Shown: positions 1-9,088 of the stretch, in pieces
How the letters are laid out: the number at the start of each line of letters is the position of its first letter
How positions within the stretch are numbered: position 1 is the first letter of the stretch
DNA from: Mycoplana dimorpha
Lineage (GTDB): Bacteria > Pseudomonadota > Alphaproteobacteria > Rhizobiales > Rhizobiaceae
Assembly: GCF_003046475.1 (NCBI RefSeq)
Contig: NZ_PZZZ01000001.1
Span: 124,001-188,000, forward strand
DNA length: 64,000 nucleotides
Direction of reading: 5' to 3'
Translations under genes and position numbers: made by a program
Notes under the pieces: generated by a model
Databases searched by the model: none
What the model saw: only the letters and a program-made list of their open reading frames with translations
Told to the model about the DNA's origin: nothing

Positions 1-65
1 TCGAACAGGCCGCGGGCGACGAGCAACTGGTCGAGGCGCTGCGAAAGGGCGGGTTTGTCGGTCAT
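1..65 (-). CDS. tlyA: TlyA-family RNA methyltransferase / hemolysin, N-terminal fragment
   Basis: Only the first 21 codons lie in the window; the gene runs off the left edge. From the ATG at 65 they read MTDKPALSQRLDQLLVARGL and onward. The RLDQLLVARGL stretch is the usual opening of the S4-like RNA-binding domain of TlyA, an rRNA 2'-O-methyltransferase formerly called hemolysin A. It lies on the same strand as dxs and downstream of it, and a dxs-tlyA order is common in rhizobia. The 293 bases between them hold a palindromic repeat, so tlyA may have its own promoter. The fragment is too short to check catalytic residues. Confidence 0.7.
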   Translation of the reverse strand, partial: MTDKPALSQRLDQLLVARGLF

Positions 66-358
66 CGCCTCTCTTGGCGCGTCGCGGTCCCCGAGGCAAG
101 CCCTGTCGCCACGGCGAACGCATATGGACCGCCGCGGCGGTGGCGAGTGCTATCTTCTCCCCAGCGGGGAGAAGTGCCGATCGGATGCGAGGCGATGAGG
201 GGGCTTGGGGCAGGCCTTTGGCGCTTCCGGCCCCCCTCATCCGGCCCTCCGGGCCACCTTCTCCCCCTGGGGAGAAGAGGGTGGCAATCGATGACCTCGT
301 CACCAACCGAAGGGCGATTCCCGTGGCCCCGGTGTCGCCGGTCGGCAGCGCGTGAAAC
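66..358. other. Intergenic region between dxs and tlyA, no gene
   Basis: This 293-base interval separates the dxs stop from the tlyA start. I find no credible gene. Its notable content is the nested palindromic element at about 154-277, described separately. Confidence 0.6.
154..277. repeat. REP/RIME-like palindromic intergenic element
   Basis: Nested perfect inverted repeats are visible. CTTCTCCCC (154-162) faces GGGGAGAAG (166-174), and the same two arms recur at 258-266 and 269-277. Inside them, GATGAGGGGG (194-203) pairs with CCCCCTCATC (232-241), and GGCCC (243-247) with GGGCC (251-255). The left half is an inverted, diverged copy of the right half, as in a bipartite REP or small MITE. 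Sequences of this CTTCTCCCC / CCCCTCATCCGG type are, to my knowledge, dispersed in intergenic regions of Rhizobiaceae. I saw only this copy in the window. The hairpins could also end dxs transcription or protect its mRNA. Confidence 0.7.
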
Positions 359-2278
359 CTAGCCCGCGGCGCCGACGCCGATTTGCTTCTGGCCGAGCGC
401 CTTGAACACGGTCGCGACAATGCCAGCGCGGTCGAGGCCCGCCTTGGCATACATCGCCTCGGGCTTGGCCTGCTCCATCCAGATGTCGGGCAGCACCAGC
501 GGCCGCACCTTCAGGCCGGTCTCAAGCAGGCCCTCAAGGGCGAGGAACTGCAGGACATGGCTGCCGAAGCCGCCGATCGCCCCTTCCTCGATGGTCACCA
601 GCACCTCGTGATGGCGGGCGAGCTGGCGGATCAGGTCGTGGTCGAGCGGCTTGGCGAACCGCGCATCGGCGACGGTCGTGGGAAGCCCGGCGGCGTCGAG
701 ATCCTCGGCGGCGAGCAGGCAGTCGGCAAGGCGTGTACCGAACGACAGCAGCGCCACCTTGGAGCCCTGCTTGACGACGCGGCCCTTGCCGATCTGGAGA
801 ATTTCGCCGCGGACCGGCATGTCGACGCCGACACCCTCGCCGCGCGGATAGCGAAACGAGATCGGGCCGTCGTCGTAGGCGGCGGCGGTGCGCACCATAT
901 GCTTCAGCTCCGCCTCGTCCGCGGCCGCCATGACCACGAAGCCGGGCAGGGTGGCGAGATAGGTGGTGTCGAACGACCCGGCATGGGTGGGCCCGTCAGC
1001 GCCGACGAAGCCGGCGCGGTCGATCGGGAAGCGCACCGGCAGGCCCTGGATCGCGACATCGTGCACGACCTGGTCATAGGCGCGCTGCAGGAAGGTCGAA
1101 TAGAGGGCCGCAAACGGCTTGTAGCCCTCGGCGGCGAGGCCGGCGGCAAAGGTGACGGCATGCTGCTCGGCGATGCCGACGTCGAAGAGGCGGGCCGGAT
1201 AGATGTCGCCGAACTTGTCGAGGCCGGTGCCGTTCGGCATGGCGGCAGTGATGCCTACGATCTTGTCGTCCTCCGCCGCTTCCTGGATCAGCGCCTCGGC
1301 GAACACCGAGGTGTAGGAGGGGGCGTTCGGCTTCACCTTCGCCTGCGCGCCGGTGATGACGTCGAAGCGGTTGACGCCGTGGTACTTGTCGGCGGCGGCT
1401 TCGGCCGGCGCATAGCCCTTGCCCTTCTGGGTCACGACGTGGATCAGCACCGGACCGAGGGCATGGTCGCGCACGTTGCGCAGCACCGGCAGCAGGTGAT
1501 CGAACGAATGGCCGTCGATCGGGCCGATATGGTAGAAGCCCATCTCCTCGAACAGGGTACCGCCGGTGACGTAGCCGCGCGCGTGCTCGACGGCGCGGGT
1601 GATCGCCCGGTCGACCGATTTGCCGAGATAGGCGGTCAGCTTCTTGCCGAGCTCGCGCATGCCCATGTAGGTCCGCCCCGAGGCGAGCCGGGCCAGGTAG
1701 GCGCTCATGGCGCCGGTCGGCGGCGCGATCGACATGTCGTTGTCGTTGAGGATGACGATCAGGCGGGCGTCGAGCGCGCCGGCATTGTTCATCGCCTCGT
1801 AGGCCATGCCGGCCGACATGGCGCCGTCGCCGATCACGGCGATGACGTTGCGATCGGTGCCGGACAGCCCGGAGGCGACCGCCATGCCGAGACCCGCCGA
1901 GATCGAGGTCGAGGAATGCGCCGCGCCGAACGGGTCGTATTCGCTTTCCGCCCGTCGGGTGAAACCGGACAGGCCGTTCTCCTGTCGCAGCGTGCGGATC
2001 CGGTCGCGACGCCCGGTCAGGATCTTGTGCGGATAACACTGGTGCCCGACATCGAAGATCAGCCGGTCGTGCGGCGTGTCAAACACCTTGTGGATGGCGA
2101 TGGTGAGTTCGACGACGCCGAGGCCGGCGCCGAGGTGGCCGCCGGTCACCGATACGGCGTCGATCATCTCGCTGCGCAATTCGGCGGCGAGTTGCGGCAG
2201 GTCGCGATCTTCCACGTGCTTCAGATCTGCCGGGATGTTTACCCGGTTGAGCAGGGGGGTGGCTGGCAATTGTTTCAC
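359..2278 (-). CDS. dxs: 1-deoxy-D-xylulose-5-phosphate synthase
   Basis: Condenses pyruvate and glyceraldehyde-3-phosphate to DXP, the first step of the MEP isoprenoid pathway and a precursor source for thiamine and pyridoxal; thiamine diphosphate dependent and cytosolic. The 639-residue length is normal. Visible features are the N-terminal GGHLGAGLG stretch with its conserved His, the [18 protein letters not shown] segment that binds Mg and ThDP, and the [17 protein letters not shown] segment of the pyrimidine domain. I start at the GTG at 2278: the reading frame is open 60 codons further upstream, but that extension is low-complexity and basic, the family starts near [10 protein letters not shown], and an AGGG sits 8 bases before the GTG. 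ispH of the same pathway is at 38.1 kb. Confidence 0.95.
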   Translation of the reverse strand: MKQLPATPLLNRVNIPADLKHVEDRDLPQLAAELRSEMIDAVSVTGGHLGAGLGVVELTIAIHKVFDTPHDRLIFDVGHQCYPHKILTGRRDRIRTLRQENGLSGFTRRAESEYDPFGAAHSSTSISAGLGMAVASGLSGTDRNVIAVIGDGAMSAGMAYEAMNNAGALDARLIVILNDNDMSIAPPTGAMSAYLARLASGRTYMGMRELGKKLTAYLGKSVDRAITRAVEHARGYVTGGTLFEEMGFYHIGPIDGHSFDHLLPVLRNVRDHALGPVLIHVVTQKGKGYAPAEAAADKYHGVNRFDVITGAQAKVKPNAPSYTSVFAEALIQEAAEDDKIVGITAAMPNGTGLDKFGDIYPARLFDVGIAEQHAVTFAAGLAAEGYKPFAALYSTFLQRAYDQVVHDVAIQGLPVRFPIDRAGFVGADGPTHAGSFDTTYLATLPGFVVMAAADEAELKHMVRTAAAYDDGPISFRYPRGEGVGVDMPVRGEILQIGKGRVVKQGSKVALLSFGTRLADCLLAAEDLDAAGLPTTVADARFAKPLDHDLIRQLARHHEVLVTIEEGAIGGFGSHVLQFLALEGLLETGLKVRPLVLPDIWMEQAKPEAMYAKAGLDRAGIVATVFKALGQKQIGVGAAG

Positions 2279-2485
2279 TCTTGAAGCCCTGTTGCGGATC
2301 GCCGGCCGGCCGCGTCTCTTTGGGGGCCTTGCCGACGGTCCTGTTCTTCTTGTCTTCGCCGAACGCGGCGGCGTTTGCAACCTTGGCGCCAGATTAGATG
2401 CTATTTCCGGACAAGGAAACCGCATCGCGCGACGCATTGCCGCTTCCTGCCGCGACAAGACGGCATTGTCGGGGCAGGCCCGTTG

Positions 2486-3409
2486 TTATCTGTCCGGTAG
2501 CGGAATGAATTCTTCCTCGTCGCCCGGCACGATGTCGAAGCGGCCGCTGCGCCACTCTTCCTTGGCCTGCTCGATCCGCTCCTTCGAGGAGGAGACGAAG
2601 TTCCACCAGATATGGCGCTGTGAGCCGAGCGCCGCGCCGCCGAACAGCGAGAGGTGACAGCCCTCCGCGCCCGCCTTCAGCGTGATGGCGTCGCCGGGGC
2701 GGAACACCAGCAGCCGGTCGGCCTCGAAGCGATCGCCGGCAACGTCCAGTTCGCCCGATAGCACGTAGACCGCGCGCTCCTCCCAGTCTGCCGCGAGCGG
2801 CGCGCTTGCGCCCGGCGCAAGCATCAGGTCGGTGTAGAGCGTGTCGGTCGGCACCTTCACCGGCGAGCGATGGCCTTCGTAGTGGCCGAGAATGACCCGC
2901 CCCTTGATGCCGTCGGCGGCAAAAGCCGGCAGTTCCTCACGGGTCGTGTGGACGAAGGCGGGATCGATCTCTTCCTGGCCGTCCGGAAGCGCCAGCCAGG
3001 TCTGAAGCCCGGAAAGGCTGTGCGGATGGCCGCGCGCGTTCTCCGGCGAGCGCTCCGAATGCACGATGCCGCGGCCGGCGGTCATCAGGTTGAGATCACC
3101 CGGACGGATGACCATTTCCGTTCCCAGGCTGTCGCGGTGCTTGATCTCGCCGTCGAAGAGGTAGGTGACGGTGGAAAGGCCGATATGCGGATGCGGCCGC
3201 ACGTCGATCGCCTGGCCCGCCCGGAAGAGAGCCGGCCCCATCCGGTCGAAGAAGATGAAGGGTCCGACCAGACGCCGCTTCGCCGTCGGCAGCGCCCGGC
3301 GAACCTCGAAGCCACCGAGATCGCTGGTGCGCGGAATGATCAGGTGTTCCAGCGCATCGCAGGCGGCCGAATCGCCTGCAACCGGGTCCGGCCCGGGGAA
3401 AAAGCTCAT
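2486..3409 (-). CDS. Pirin family protein (cupin)
   Basis: A 307-residue bicupin of the pirin family. The N-terminal half carries the metal-site stretch RPHPHIGLSTVTY, and a further His and Glu occur in the GIVHSERS segment, the usual pirin iron ligands. The C-terminal cupin half starts at about residue 175. Some pirins are quercetin 2,3-dioxygenases and others act as redox-responsive cofactors; the substrate here cannot be told. AGGAG lies 7 bases before the ATG. The gene is 85 bases downstream of an HxlR-type regulator on the same strand, so co-transcription is likely. The pair sits between dxs and xseB, which are usually close in rhizobia, suggesting an accessory insertion. Confidence 0.88.
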   Translation of the reverse strand: MSFFPGPDPVAGDSAACDALEHLIIPRTSDLGGFEVRRALPTAKRRLVGPFIFFDRMGPALFRAGQAIDVRPHPHIGLSTVTYLFDGEIKHRDSLGTEMVIRPGDLNLMTAGRGIVHSERSPENARGHPHSLSGLQTWLALPDGQEEIDPAFVHTTREELPAFAADGIKGRVILGHYEGHRSPVKVPTDTLYTDLMLAPGASAPLAADWEERAVYVLSGELDVAGDRFEADRLLVFRPGDAITLKAGAEGCHLSLFGGAALGSQRHIWWNFVSSSKERIEQAKEEWRSGRFDIVPGDEEEFIPLPDR

Positions 3410-3494
3410 GGGCTTGCTCCTTTGTCTCTGTCAGCTAGGCAGTGAACAGGAGGCGGGATCGCCTGGCAAGGCCCGGGGTCGGGGAACACTCCGT

Positions 3495-3884
3495 TCAACG
3501 CTGCGGTGCTGCCGCCTGCTGGTCGAACGTCTTCTGGGCAGCCTCGATTTCCTCGCTGTTTTCCCGCACCCATTCGACGAGTTCCGTCACCGGCTTCAGC
3601 AGCCGGAAGCCGAGTGGCGTCAGCTCATAATCGACGCGCGGCGGGATTGTCGCGAACATGGTGCGCGTGACCAGCCCGTCGCGCTCCAGATGGCGCAGCG
3701 TCAGCGTCAGCATGCGCTGCGAGATGCCCTCCACCCGCTTCTTCAGTTCGTTGAAGCGCAACGGGCCTTCGGTCAGCGTCTCGATCACCGAGAGTGACCA
3801 CTTGTCGCCGAGCCGGACCAGGAATTCGCGGTCCGCGCCATCGATGACACGGCGGCGTTCGGGGGAATGATGATAGTTCAACAT
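3495..3884 (-). CDS. HxlR/MarR-type winged-helix transcriptional regulator
   Basis: A 129-residue DNA-binding protein. The stretch LGDKWSLSVIETL, followed by GPLRFNELKKRVEGISQRML and RHLERDGLVTRT, is the standard HxlR winged helix, with the wing at PPRVDYELTPLG. The ATG at 3884 is preferred over in-frame starts up to 4061 because GAAGG lies 7 bases upstream and the family starts here. The N-terminal Cys of the redox-sensing HxlR subgroup is absent; the first residues are MLNYHHSPERRR. It precedes the pirin gene on the same strand and probably controls it. Confidence 0.88.
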   Translation of the reverse strand: MLNYHHSPERRRVIDGADREFLVRLGDKWSLSVIETLTEGPLRFNELKKRVEGISQRMLTLTLRHLERDGLVTRTMFATIPPRVDYELTPLGFRLLKPVTELVEWVRENSEEIEAAQKTFDQQAAAPQR

Positions 3885-4413
3885 GCAATGCCTTCGGATA
3901 CGTCTGGGCAATTCGGCGGGAGCGGTCGAGAGAGTTTCAGGTCGGGAGGAAACCTGAATGCTGCTTGCCATTGTTCGACATTTCTCTCTGCCACTGTGCG
4001 TTTGCCGATTTGCTATTGATGCGTGCGGCCGACCGGCCAGCTGCATCCACATAAAGCGCACCCATTTAATGAGGTGGCTCCATATGTGTCTACATGCTCC
4101 GCCGGGTACGGAAAGACAATCCCAAAAAATTGCCCTGCAGCCGCAATCCCTAGCTCTTGGGTCAACTGCGGGCGCCTGGAACCATCGACCAACTCGATAC
4201 TGATACTATGTCACGATCATATGACTGAGGGGCGTGAGTTTTCACCGCACGCCGCGCAAGCCCCATAGGGTCCGGCACTGCGTCGCCTGCGGATGCCGGT
4301 GTTTGCCGACACGCCTGAGCGCCAAAGCGTCTTCCACTCAGGTCGGAAAGCCCGAAGCGTCGCACAGTTCAGGTTCGCCCCGGCGCAACAGGCTAGTGTC
4401 GACGCAGGTGGTC
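3885..4413. other. 529-base gene-free interval
   Basis: The interval between the HxlR regulator start and the xseB stop holds no gene I can support. Short open frames exist on both strands, for example a 38-codon plus-strand frame from an ATG near 4083 and a 60-odd codon minus-strand frame across about 4020-4200, but none has a recognised motif or a ribosome site. The middle (about 3960-4230) is visibly more A+T rich than the flanking genes, which fits a decayed or inserted segment plus the regulator promoter. Confidence 0.4.
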
Positions 4414-4668
4414 TCAGCCGTTGTCGAGCGGTTCGACGCCTTGCGGGTTGCCGGCGCGGTCGAGGCGGATCTTCTCGATGCGGTTCTCAGCGGCGTTCAG
4501 CAGGCGTTCGCAGTGCTTCTTGAGCGCTTCGCCGCGCTCGTAGATCTCGATCGACTTGTCGAGCGCCACATCGCCCCGTTCCAGCGCGGCGACGATCTTC
4601 TCGAGCTCCTCGACGGCCTGCTCGAAGGACAGAGCGGAGACATCGGCGGTTGGTGTCGTCGTGGTCAT
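4414..4668 (-). CDS. xseB: Exodeoxyribonuclease VII small subunit
   Basis: An 84-residue helical protein that assembles with XseA to form exonuclease VII, which degrades single-stranded DNA to short acid-soluble oligonucleotides. The core [21 protein letters not shown], followed by the [22 protein letters not shown] segment, is diagnostic for XseB. Length is typical. Its start is 2 bases past the stop of the HDAC-family gene on the same strand, so the two are translationally close and form one operon. xseA is not in the window. Confidence 0.95.
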   Translation of the reverse strand: MTTTTPTADVSALSFEQAVEELEKIVAALERGDVALDKSIEIYERGEALKKHCERLLNAAENRIEKIRLDRAGNPQGVEPLDNG

Positions 4669-4670
4669 GG

Positions 4671-5597
4671 TCAGCCTCTCATCAGCCGGTGGATATGGGT
4701 GGCGGCCGATTCGGCCAGCCCCTGCAGGTCGTAGCCGCCTTCGAGCACGCTGACCACCCGGTTGGACGCGCAGCGGTCGGCGATCTCCATCAGCTTGGCC
4801 GTCGCCCAGTCGAAGTCGTCGGCGACTAGGTGCAACTGCGCCAGCGGGTCGCGGTGATGGGCGTCGAAGCCAGCCGATATGATGATCAGGTCCGGCCGGA
4901 AGTCGGCGACGCGAGGCAGCACGCGGCTCTTGAACGCCTCCCGGAAATGGTCGCTGCCGGTCTCGGGGGACAGCGGCGCGTTGACGACGTTTCCGGCGCC
5001 GGTCTCTTCCTTGGCGCCGGTGCCGGGATAGAGCGGCATCTGGTGGGTCGAGCAGAACAGCACCGACGGATCGTCCCAGAAGATGTCCTGGGTGCCGTTG
5101 CCGTGGTGGACGTCCCAGTCGACGATCGCGACGCGTTCGGCCCCATGCGCCCGCTGCGCGTGGCGGGCGGCGATCGCTGCATTGTTGAAGAAGCAGAAGC
5201 CCATCGCCCGCGCCTGCTCGGCATGATGGCCGGGCGGCCGTGCCGCGACGAAGACGTTGTCCGCCTCGCCGGAGAACACGGCGTCGACCGCCGCGACAGC
5301 GCCGCCGACGCCGGTGAGTGCGGCGTCAAGGCTGGCGGGGCTGGCATAGGTATCCGCCTCGAAGCGGCTGACACCTTCCTCGGGAATGCCATCGATCACA
5401 CCGCGCAGATGGTCGTCACGATGCACGAGCAGGACGAAATCCTCAGCCGCGCGCTCCGCCTTGCGGCGTACCAACGGGTAGAACCGCTCGTGCTCGAGGG
5501 CGAGGTTCAGCGCCCGCAACCGGTCGGCTCGCTCGGGATGGCCTTCCGGAGGCTGGTGGTCGAGGAAGACCGGGCTTTCGAACAGGATCGTCGTCAT
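4671..5597 (-). CDS. Histone deacetylase family protein (acetoin utilization / HDAC-like amidohydrolase)
   Basis: A 308-residue zinc-dependent deacetylase of the arginase/HDAC fold. Active-site segments are all present: RPPGHHAEQ (the tandem His charge relay), [10 protein letters not shown] (zinc ligands Asp and His), [13 protein letters not shown] (the third zinc ligand Asp) and the C-terminal LEGGYD. Bacterial members remove acetyl groups from polyamines or small amides, or act on proteins; the substrate here is unknown. It is the first gene of a tight pair with xseB. Start at the ATG at 5597. Confidence 0.92.
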   Translation of the reverse strand: MTTILFESPVFLDHQPPEGHPERADRLRALNLALEHERFYPLVRRKAERAAEDFVLLVHRDDHLRGVIDGIPEEGVSRFEADTYASPASLDAALTGVGGAVAAVDAVFSGEADNVFVAARPPGHHAEQARAMGFCFFNNAAIAARHAQRAHGAERVAIVDWDVHHGNGTQDIFWDDPSVLFCSTHQMPLYPGTGAKEETGAGNVVNAPLSPETGSDHFREAFKSRVLPRVADFRPDLIIISAGFDAHHRDPLAQLHLVADDFDWATAKLMEIADRCASNRVVSVLEGGYDLQGLAESAATHIHRLMRG

Positions 5598-5712
5598 GGC
5601 GCGAGGCTATCGTCTGTCCGGGACATGGTCCACGGAAAATGGGCAGGCGCCCGATGCTTTTCAACAAACCGGCTGGCCGCAAAGGCGACGTTCGATCCCG
5701 GCTTGCGGCGCT

Positions 5713-6276
5713 CTACGTGCGCGCCGGCAGCAGCGGGTAGCCGGCGAGCACGGCCCGGCCCGCCAGCGCCGCGGCGACGGCCTTGATGAGGTCGCCGGGA
5801 ATGAACACCAGCGAGGCGAGCGTCGTCTCCACGAAGGCCTTGCCGCTCATGTAGGAGAGCCAAGCGATGCCGAGGAGATAGACGACGCCGATGCCGCCGA
5901 CGGCGGCAGCGAGGAAGAAGCCCAAATATTGCTGCAGTTGCGGCTGCCCTTCCCGAACGAGGCGTTCGGCGATCAGTCCGGTGACCAAGGCGCCGGCGAC
6001 CCAGCCGACGAGATAACCCGCCGTCGGGCCGGCGAAGACGGCCAGACCGCCGCGGCCGCCGGAAAGCACCGGCAGCCCGATCGCCACCAGCAGCACGACC
6101 AGCAGGCATGCCGAAGCACCGCGCCTGGCGCCGAGAGTGCAGCCGGCCAGCATGACGCCGAGCGACTGGGCGGTGATCGGCACCGGGATGAAGCCGAGCG
6201 TGATCGGCGGCAGCATGCCGAGTACGACGATGATGGCGGCAAACAGGGCGACGAGGACGAGATCTCTGGTGGACAT
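5713..6276 (-). CDS. bioY: Biotin ECF transporter substrate-binding protein BioY
   Basis: A 187-residue integral membrane S-component that binds biotin with high affinity. Six hydrophobic segments are visible, with the BioY stretch IPVPITAQSLGVMLAG and the GPTAGYLVGW segment. It is the last gene of a bioM-bioN-bioY set on the minus strand, 69 bases after bioN, and would form the complete BioMNY importer with the ATPase and T-component. No BioR-type palindrome is seen before it or before bioM, unlike the second bioY at 61.1 kb. GGAAAG lies shortly before the ATG. Confidence 0.92.
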   Translation of the reverse strand: MSTRDLVLVALFAAIIVVLGMLPPITLGFIPVPITAQSLGVMLAGCTLGARRGASACLLVVLLVAIGLPVLSGGRGGLAVFAGPTAGYLVGWVAGALVTGLIAERLVREGQPQLQQYLGFFLAAAVGGIGVVYLLGIAWLSYMSGKAFVETTLASLVFIPGDLIKAVAAALAGRAVLAGYPLLPART

Positions 6277-6345
6277 GAAACTTTCCGGCTTGGCTGGAGC
6301 GCATTGCGCGTATTTGCGGACACGCCGCGTGCTGACGGGCGGTTA

Positions 6346-6948
6346 TTACCGCCGGAAGCCGCGGGCGTCAATCGCTAGGGCGATCGTGTCGGCGTCCCTC
6401 AGCGTCAGGATGACGAGCGGCACCAGCACGCCCAGCGGGCGCACCGGCAGGCCGCGGGCGCGATGGGCCTCGCGGATGTCGGCATAACGGGCGAGGATCT
6501 CCGGAGCGAAGCGCAGCACCAGCCCGACGGCAAGGCTGACGTCGGCGGCGCGCACGAGGCCGAAGCGTTCCAGCGGGCGCAGCATCAGGGTGATCTCGTC
6601 CATGAAGGCCGATATCGTCGTGGTCGCCGTCACGGCGGCGGCCAAAAGCACCAGCGCGCTCAGCCGGAACAGCACGGCCAAAGCGTCGGCCGCCGAGTGG
6701 AAGAGATAGTTTGCCGCGGCGACGAGCAGCACGGTGATGAGCACGAAGCGGACGCGGCGGATCGCCTCGCGCGGCGCGATGCCGGTCGAGGCGTAAAGGC
6801 CGGCGGCGACGATCGCGGCGGCGCCCAGCAGAAAGGGGCTGGAGACGAGGAACAGTCCCACCGCCGCGACGAACAGCCCCACGAGCTTGGCCCGCGCCGG
6901 CGCCCGGTGCAGCGGCGTGTCGCCCTCGATGTCGAGGCCGGTCAGCAT
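6346..6948 (-). CDS. bioN: Biotin ECF transporter transmembrane component BioN
   Basis: A 200-residue EcfT-type membrane protein that couples ATP hydrolysis by BioM to biotin transport by BioY. It has several hydrophobic segments and the two Ala-Arg-Gly signatures of T-components, REAHRARGLP at about residues 155-165 and AIDARGFRR at the C-terminus. These sit in coupling helices that contact the ATPase. The start codon overlaps the end of bioM by 7 bases, showing translational coupling. Confidence 0.9.
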   Translation of the reverse strand: MLTGLDIEGDTPLHRAPARAKLVGLFVAAVGLFLVSSPFLLGAAAIVAAGLYASTGIAPREAIRRVRFVLITVLLVAAANYLFHSAADALAVLFRLSALVLLAAAVTATTTISAFMDEITLMLRPLERFGLVRAADVSLAVGLVLRFAPEILARYADIREAHRARGLPVRPLGVLVPLVILTLRDADTIALAIDARGFRR

Positions 6949-7622
6949 GCCGCGATCTCCCGGTAGATGCGGATGGCGTCGGCGGGTGTCCCGTCGGCTG
7001 CGATCCGGCCTTCATGGAAGAGCAGCACCCGATCGAAGCCGTCGAGCAGCGGCAGGTCGTGCGTGATCACGATCGCCTGTTCCGGCAGTGCTGCGATCGT
7101 CTGTTCGATCAGGCTGCGGTTCTTCAGGTCGAGCTGGTTGGTCGGCTCGTCGAGGATCAGGATGTCGGGCCGGGTCACCAGCACACTTGCGATTGCCGCG
7201 AGTTGCGTCTCGCCGCCGGAAAGCTCGTGGATCCGCCGTTTCGCAAGGTGCGCGATTGCGAAGCGCTCCAGCACCGCCTCGGTCCGCTGCGCGACCTCCT
7301 CCTTCGACAGCCCGCGATTTTTCAAGCCGAAGGCGATGTCCTCGGCAAGGACGGGCAGGATCATCTGGTGCTGCGGGTTCTGGAAGATGAATCCGGCACG
7401 GCCGCGCGCCGCCTCCTCGTCCGTCACCGTGTCGAGACCGCCGATCGTCACCCGGCCGGCGGTCGGGCGCACCAGGGCGTTGATCATCCGCGCAAAGGTC
7501 GTCTTGCCGGAGCCGTTGAGGCCGATGATGCCGATGCGGCGTTCGGTGAGGGCCACCGAGACCGGATGGATCGCCTGCCGGCCGGCGAAGCTGACCGAAG
7601 CGTCGCTGAATACGATGTCCAA
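6942..7622 (-). CDS. bioM: Biotin ECF transporter ATPase BioM
   Basis: A 226-residue ABC ATPase energising biotin uptake. Walker A GLNGSGKTT is at about residues 34-42, the Q-loop is in FIFQNPQHQMI, the signature is LSGGETQLAAIA, Walker B is ILILDEPT, and the switch His is in VITHDLPLL. The frame is open far upstream to 7775 but that part has no ABC character. I choose the TTG at 7622, giving MDIVFSDASVSF, because GGGAG lies 7 bases upstream and no ATG or GTG is in frame nearby. The gene diverges from the YcaQ-like gene, so the roughly 100-base gap should hold both promoters. Confidence 0.9.
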   Translation of the reverse strand: MDIVFSDASVSFAGRQAIHPVSVALTERRIGIIGLNGSGKTTFARMINALVRPTAGRVTIGGLDTVTDEEAARGRAGFIFQNPQHQMILPVLAEDIAFGLKNRGLSKEEVAQRTEAVLERFAIAHLAKRRIHELSGGETQLAAIASVLVTRPDILILDEPTNQLDLKNRSLIEQTIAALPEQAIVITHDLPLLDGFDRVLLFHEGRIAADGTPADAIRIYREIAAC

Positions 7623-7726
7623 GGGGGCACTCCCGAGCCGGTCATTGTGCGCGCCTACTATAGCCAGTTCACGCTGGGAAGGAAACCGGGTTGGAAGGAG
7701 TGGGAATATATGCCTATCATGCAGCC

Positions 7727-8920
7727 ATGACGACTCTGCTGAAGAACGCTGACGCCCGCCGCATCTTTCTCGCAAGACAGGGCCTTTCCGACCCGCCCGG
7801 CCGCGCGCTCGGCAAGGACGGATTGCTGCGGCTCATCCATGATCTCGGCTTCGTCCAGGTCGACAGCATCGCCACGGTCGAGCGGGCCCATCACCAGATT
7901 TTGTTTTCCCGCAACCAGACCTATCGGCGCGAGCACCTGGCTGATCTGCTCGAGAAGGACGGCGAGCTCTTCGAGAACTGGACGCACGACGCTTCGATCA
8001 TCCCCAGTGCCTTCTACCGCTACTGGAAGCACAAGTTCGCGCGCGAGCACGCCGCCATCCTCGAGCGCTGGCGGCGCTGGCAGGGGGAGGGGTTCGAGGC
8101 AAGTTTCGCGGAAACCTATGACCGGATCGCCGCGGGCGGAGCGGTGCTGTCGCGCGAATTGAAGCACGCCGACCACGAATCCGGCGGCTGGTGGAACTGG
8201 CATCCGAGCAAGACGGCGCTCGAATATCTCTGGCGCACCGGCAAGGTCGCGATTGCCAGGCGCGAAAACTTCCAGAAGGTCTACGACCTGTCGGAGCGCG
8301 TGCTGCCGAAGCATCACCACGAACCGGAAGTCGATCACGACGCCTTCGTCGACTGGGCCTGCCGCAGCGCGCTGACGCGGCTCGGCTTTGCCACCCATGG
8401 CGAGATCGCAGCCTTCTGGGATCTGGTTTCGCCGGATGAGGCGAAGGCGTGGGTCGAGGCGCATGCCGCGGAGCTGCGGCCGCTCCTCGTCGAAACGGCC
8501 GCTGACGGCAGGCCGCGCGCGTCGCATGCATTTGCCGATTTCCTGGATAAACTGGGCGACATCCCGGAGCCGCCCGGCCGGCTGCGGGTACTCTCGCCCT
8601 TCGACCCGCTCATCCGAGACCGAAACCGGACGGAGCGACTGTTCGGCTTCTTCTATCGCATCGAGGTCTTCGTTCCCGAGCCGAAACGCCAGTACGGCTA
8701 TTACGTGTTCCCGCTTCTGGAAGGGGATCGCCTGATCGGACGCATCGACATGAAGGCGGACCGCAAGGCCGGGCAGTTGGCGGTCAGGAAGCTCTGGCTC
8801 GAGCCGGGCGTCAGGCGCTCGACAGGCCGGCTGGAACGCCTGGAGGCGGAGCTGGCCCGATTGTCCCGCTTCACCGGGGTCGAGAAGGTATGTTTCCTCG
8901 ACGGTTGGCTGGACGGCTGA
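7727..8920 (+). CDS. YcaQ/AlkX-like winged-helix DNA glycosylase
   Basis: A 397-residue member of the YcaQ (HTH_42) family, which includes glycosylases that unhook DNA interstrand crosslinks and alkylated purines. The QxD catalytic motif typical of the family is visible as FVQVDSI near residue 40. The conserved C-terminal block LSPFDPLIRDRNRTERLFGF, followed by YRIEVFVP, is strongly diagnostic. The ATG at 7727 gives the family-like start MTTLLKNADARRIF; in-frame TTG (7691) and GTG (7700) upstream are alternatives, and a GGAAGGAG at 7693-7700 is oddly far from the ATG, so the start is uncertain. Biotin genes lie on the other strand with no evident functional link. Confidence 0.85.
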   Translation: MTTLLKNADARRIFLARQGLSDPPGRALGKDGLLRLIHDLGFVQVDSIATVERAHHQILFSRNQTYRREHLADLLEKDGELFENWTHDASIIPSAFYRYWKHKFAREHAAILERWRRWQGEGFEASFAETYDRIAAGGAVLSRELKHADHESGGWWNWHPSKTALEYLWRTGKVAIARRENFQKVYDLSERVLPKHHHEPEVDHDAFVDWACRSALTRLGFATHGEIAAFWDLVSPDEAKAWVEAHAAELRPLLVETAADGRPRASHAFADFLDKLGDIPEPPGRLRVLSPFDPLIRDRNRTERLFGFFYRIEVFVPEPKRQYGYYVFPLLEGDRLIGRIDMKADRKAGQLAVRKLWLEPGVRRSTGRLERLEAELARLSRFTGVEKVCFLDGWLDG

Positions 8921-9088
8921 GAACAACGCGGCGCACCGCTCCAACCAATCAAGGTTCCGATTGGCAGCTGCCCCCTAGCTGTTGGGCCGCTTGCGATACC
9001 CTGATGACAGCTTTTCCTGGGTTAATGGCTGCCGCCGGGCTTGGGGGCGATAACCGCATCTCAACGCTTCGCGACGTAGTGTCATTCA

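Noticed and set aside
383-2284. A 633-codon open frame on the plus strand opposite dxs
   Set aside because: It mirrors a well-supported dxs gene; long antisense frames are common in high-GC DNA and the translation has no family character.
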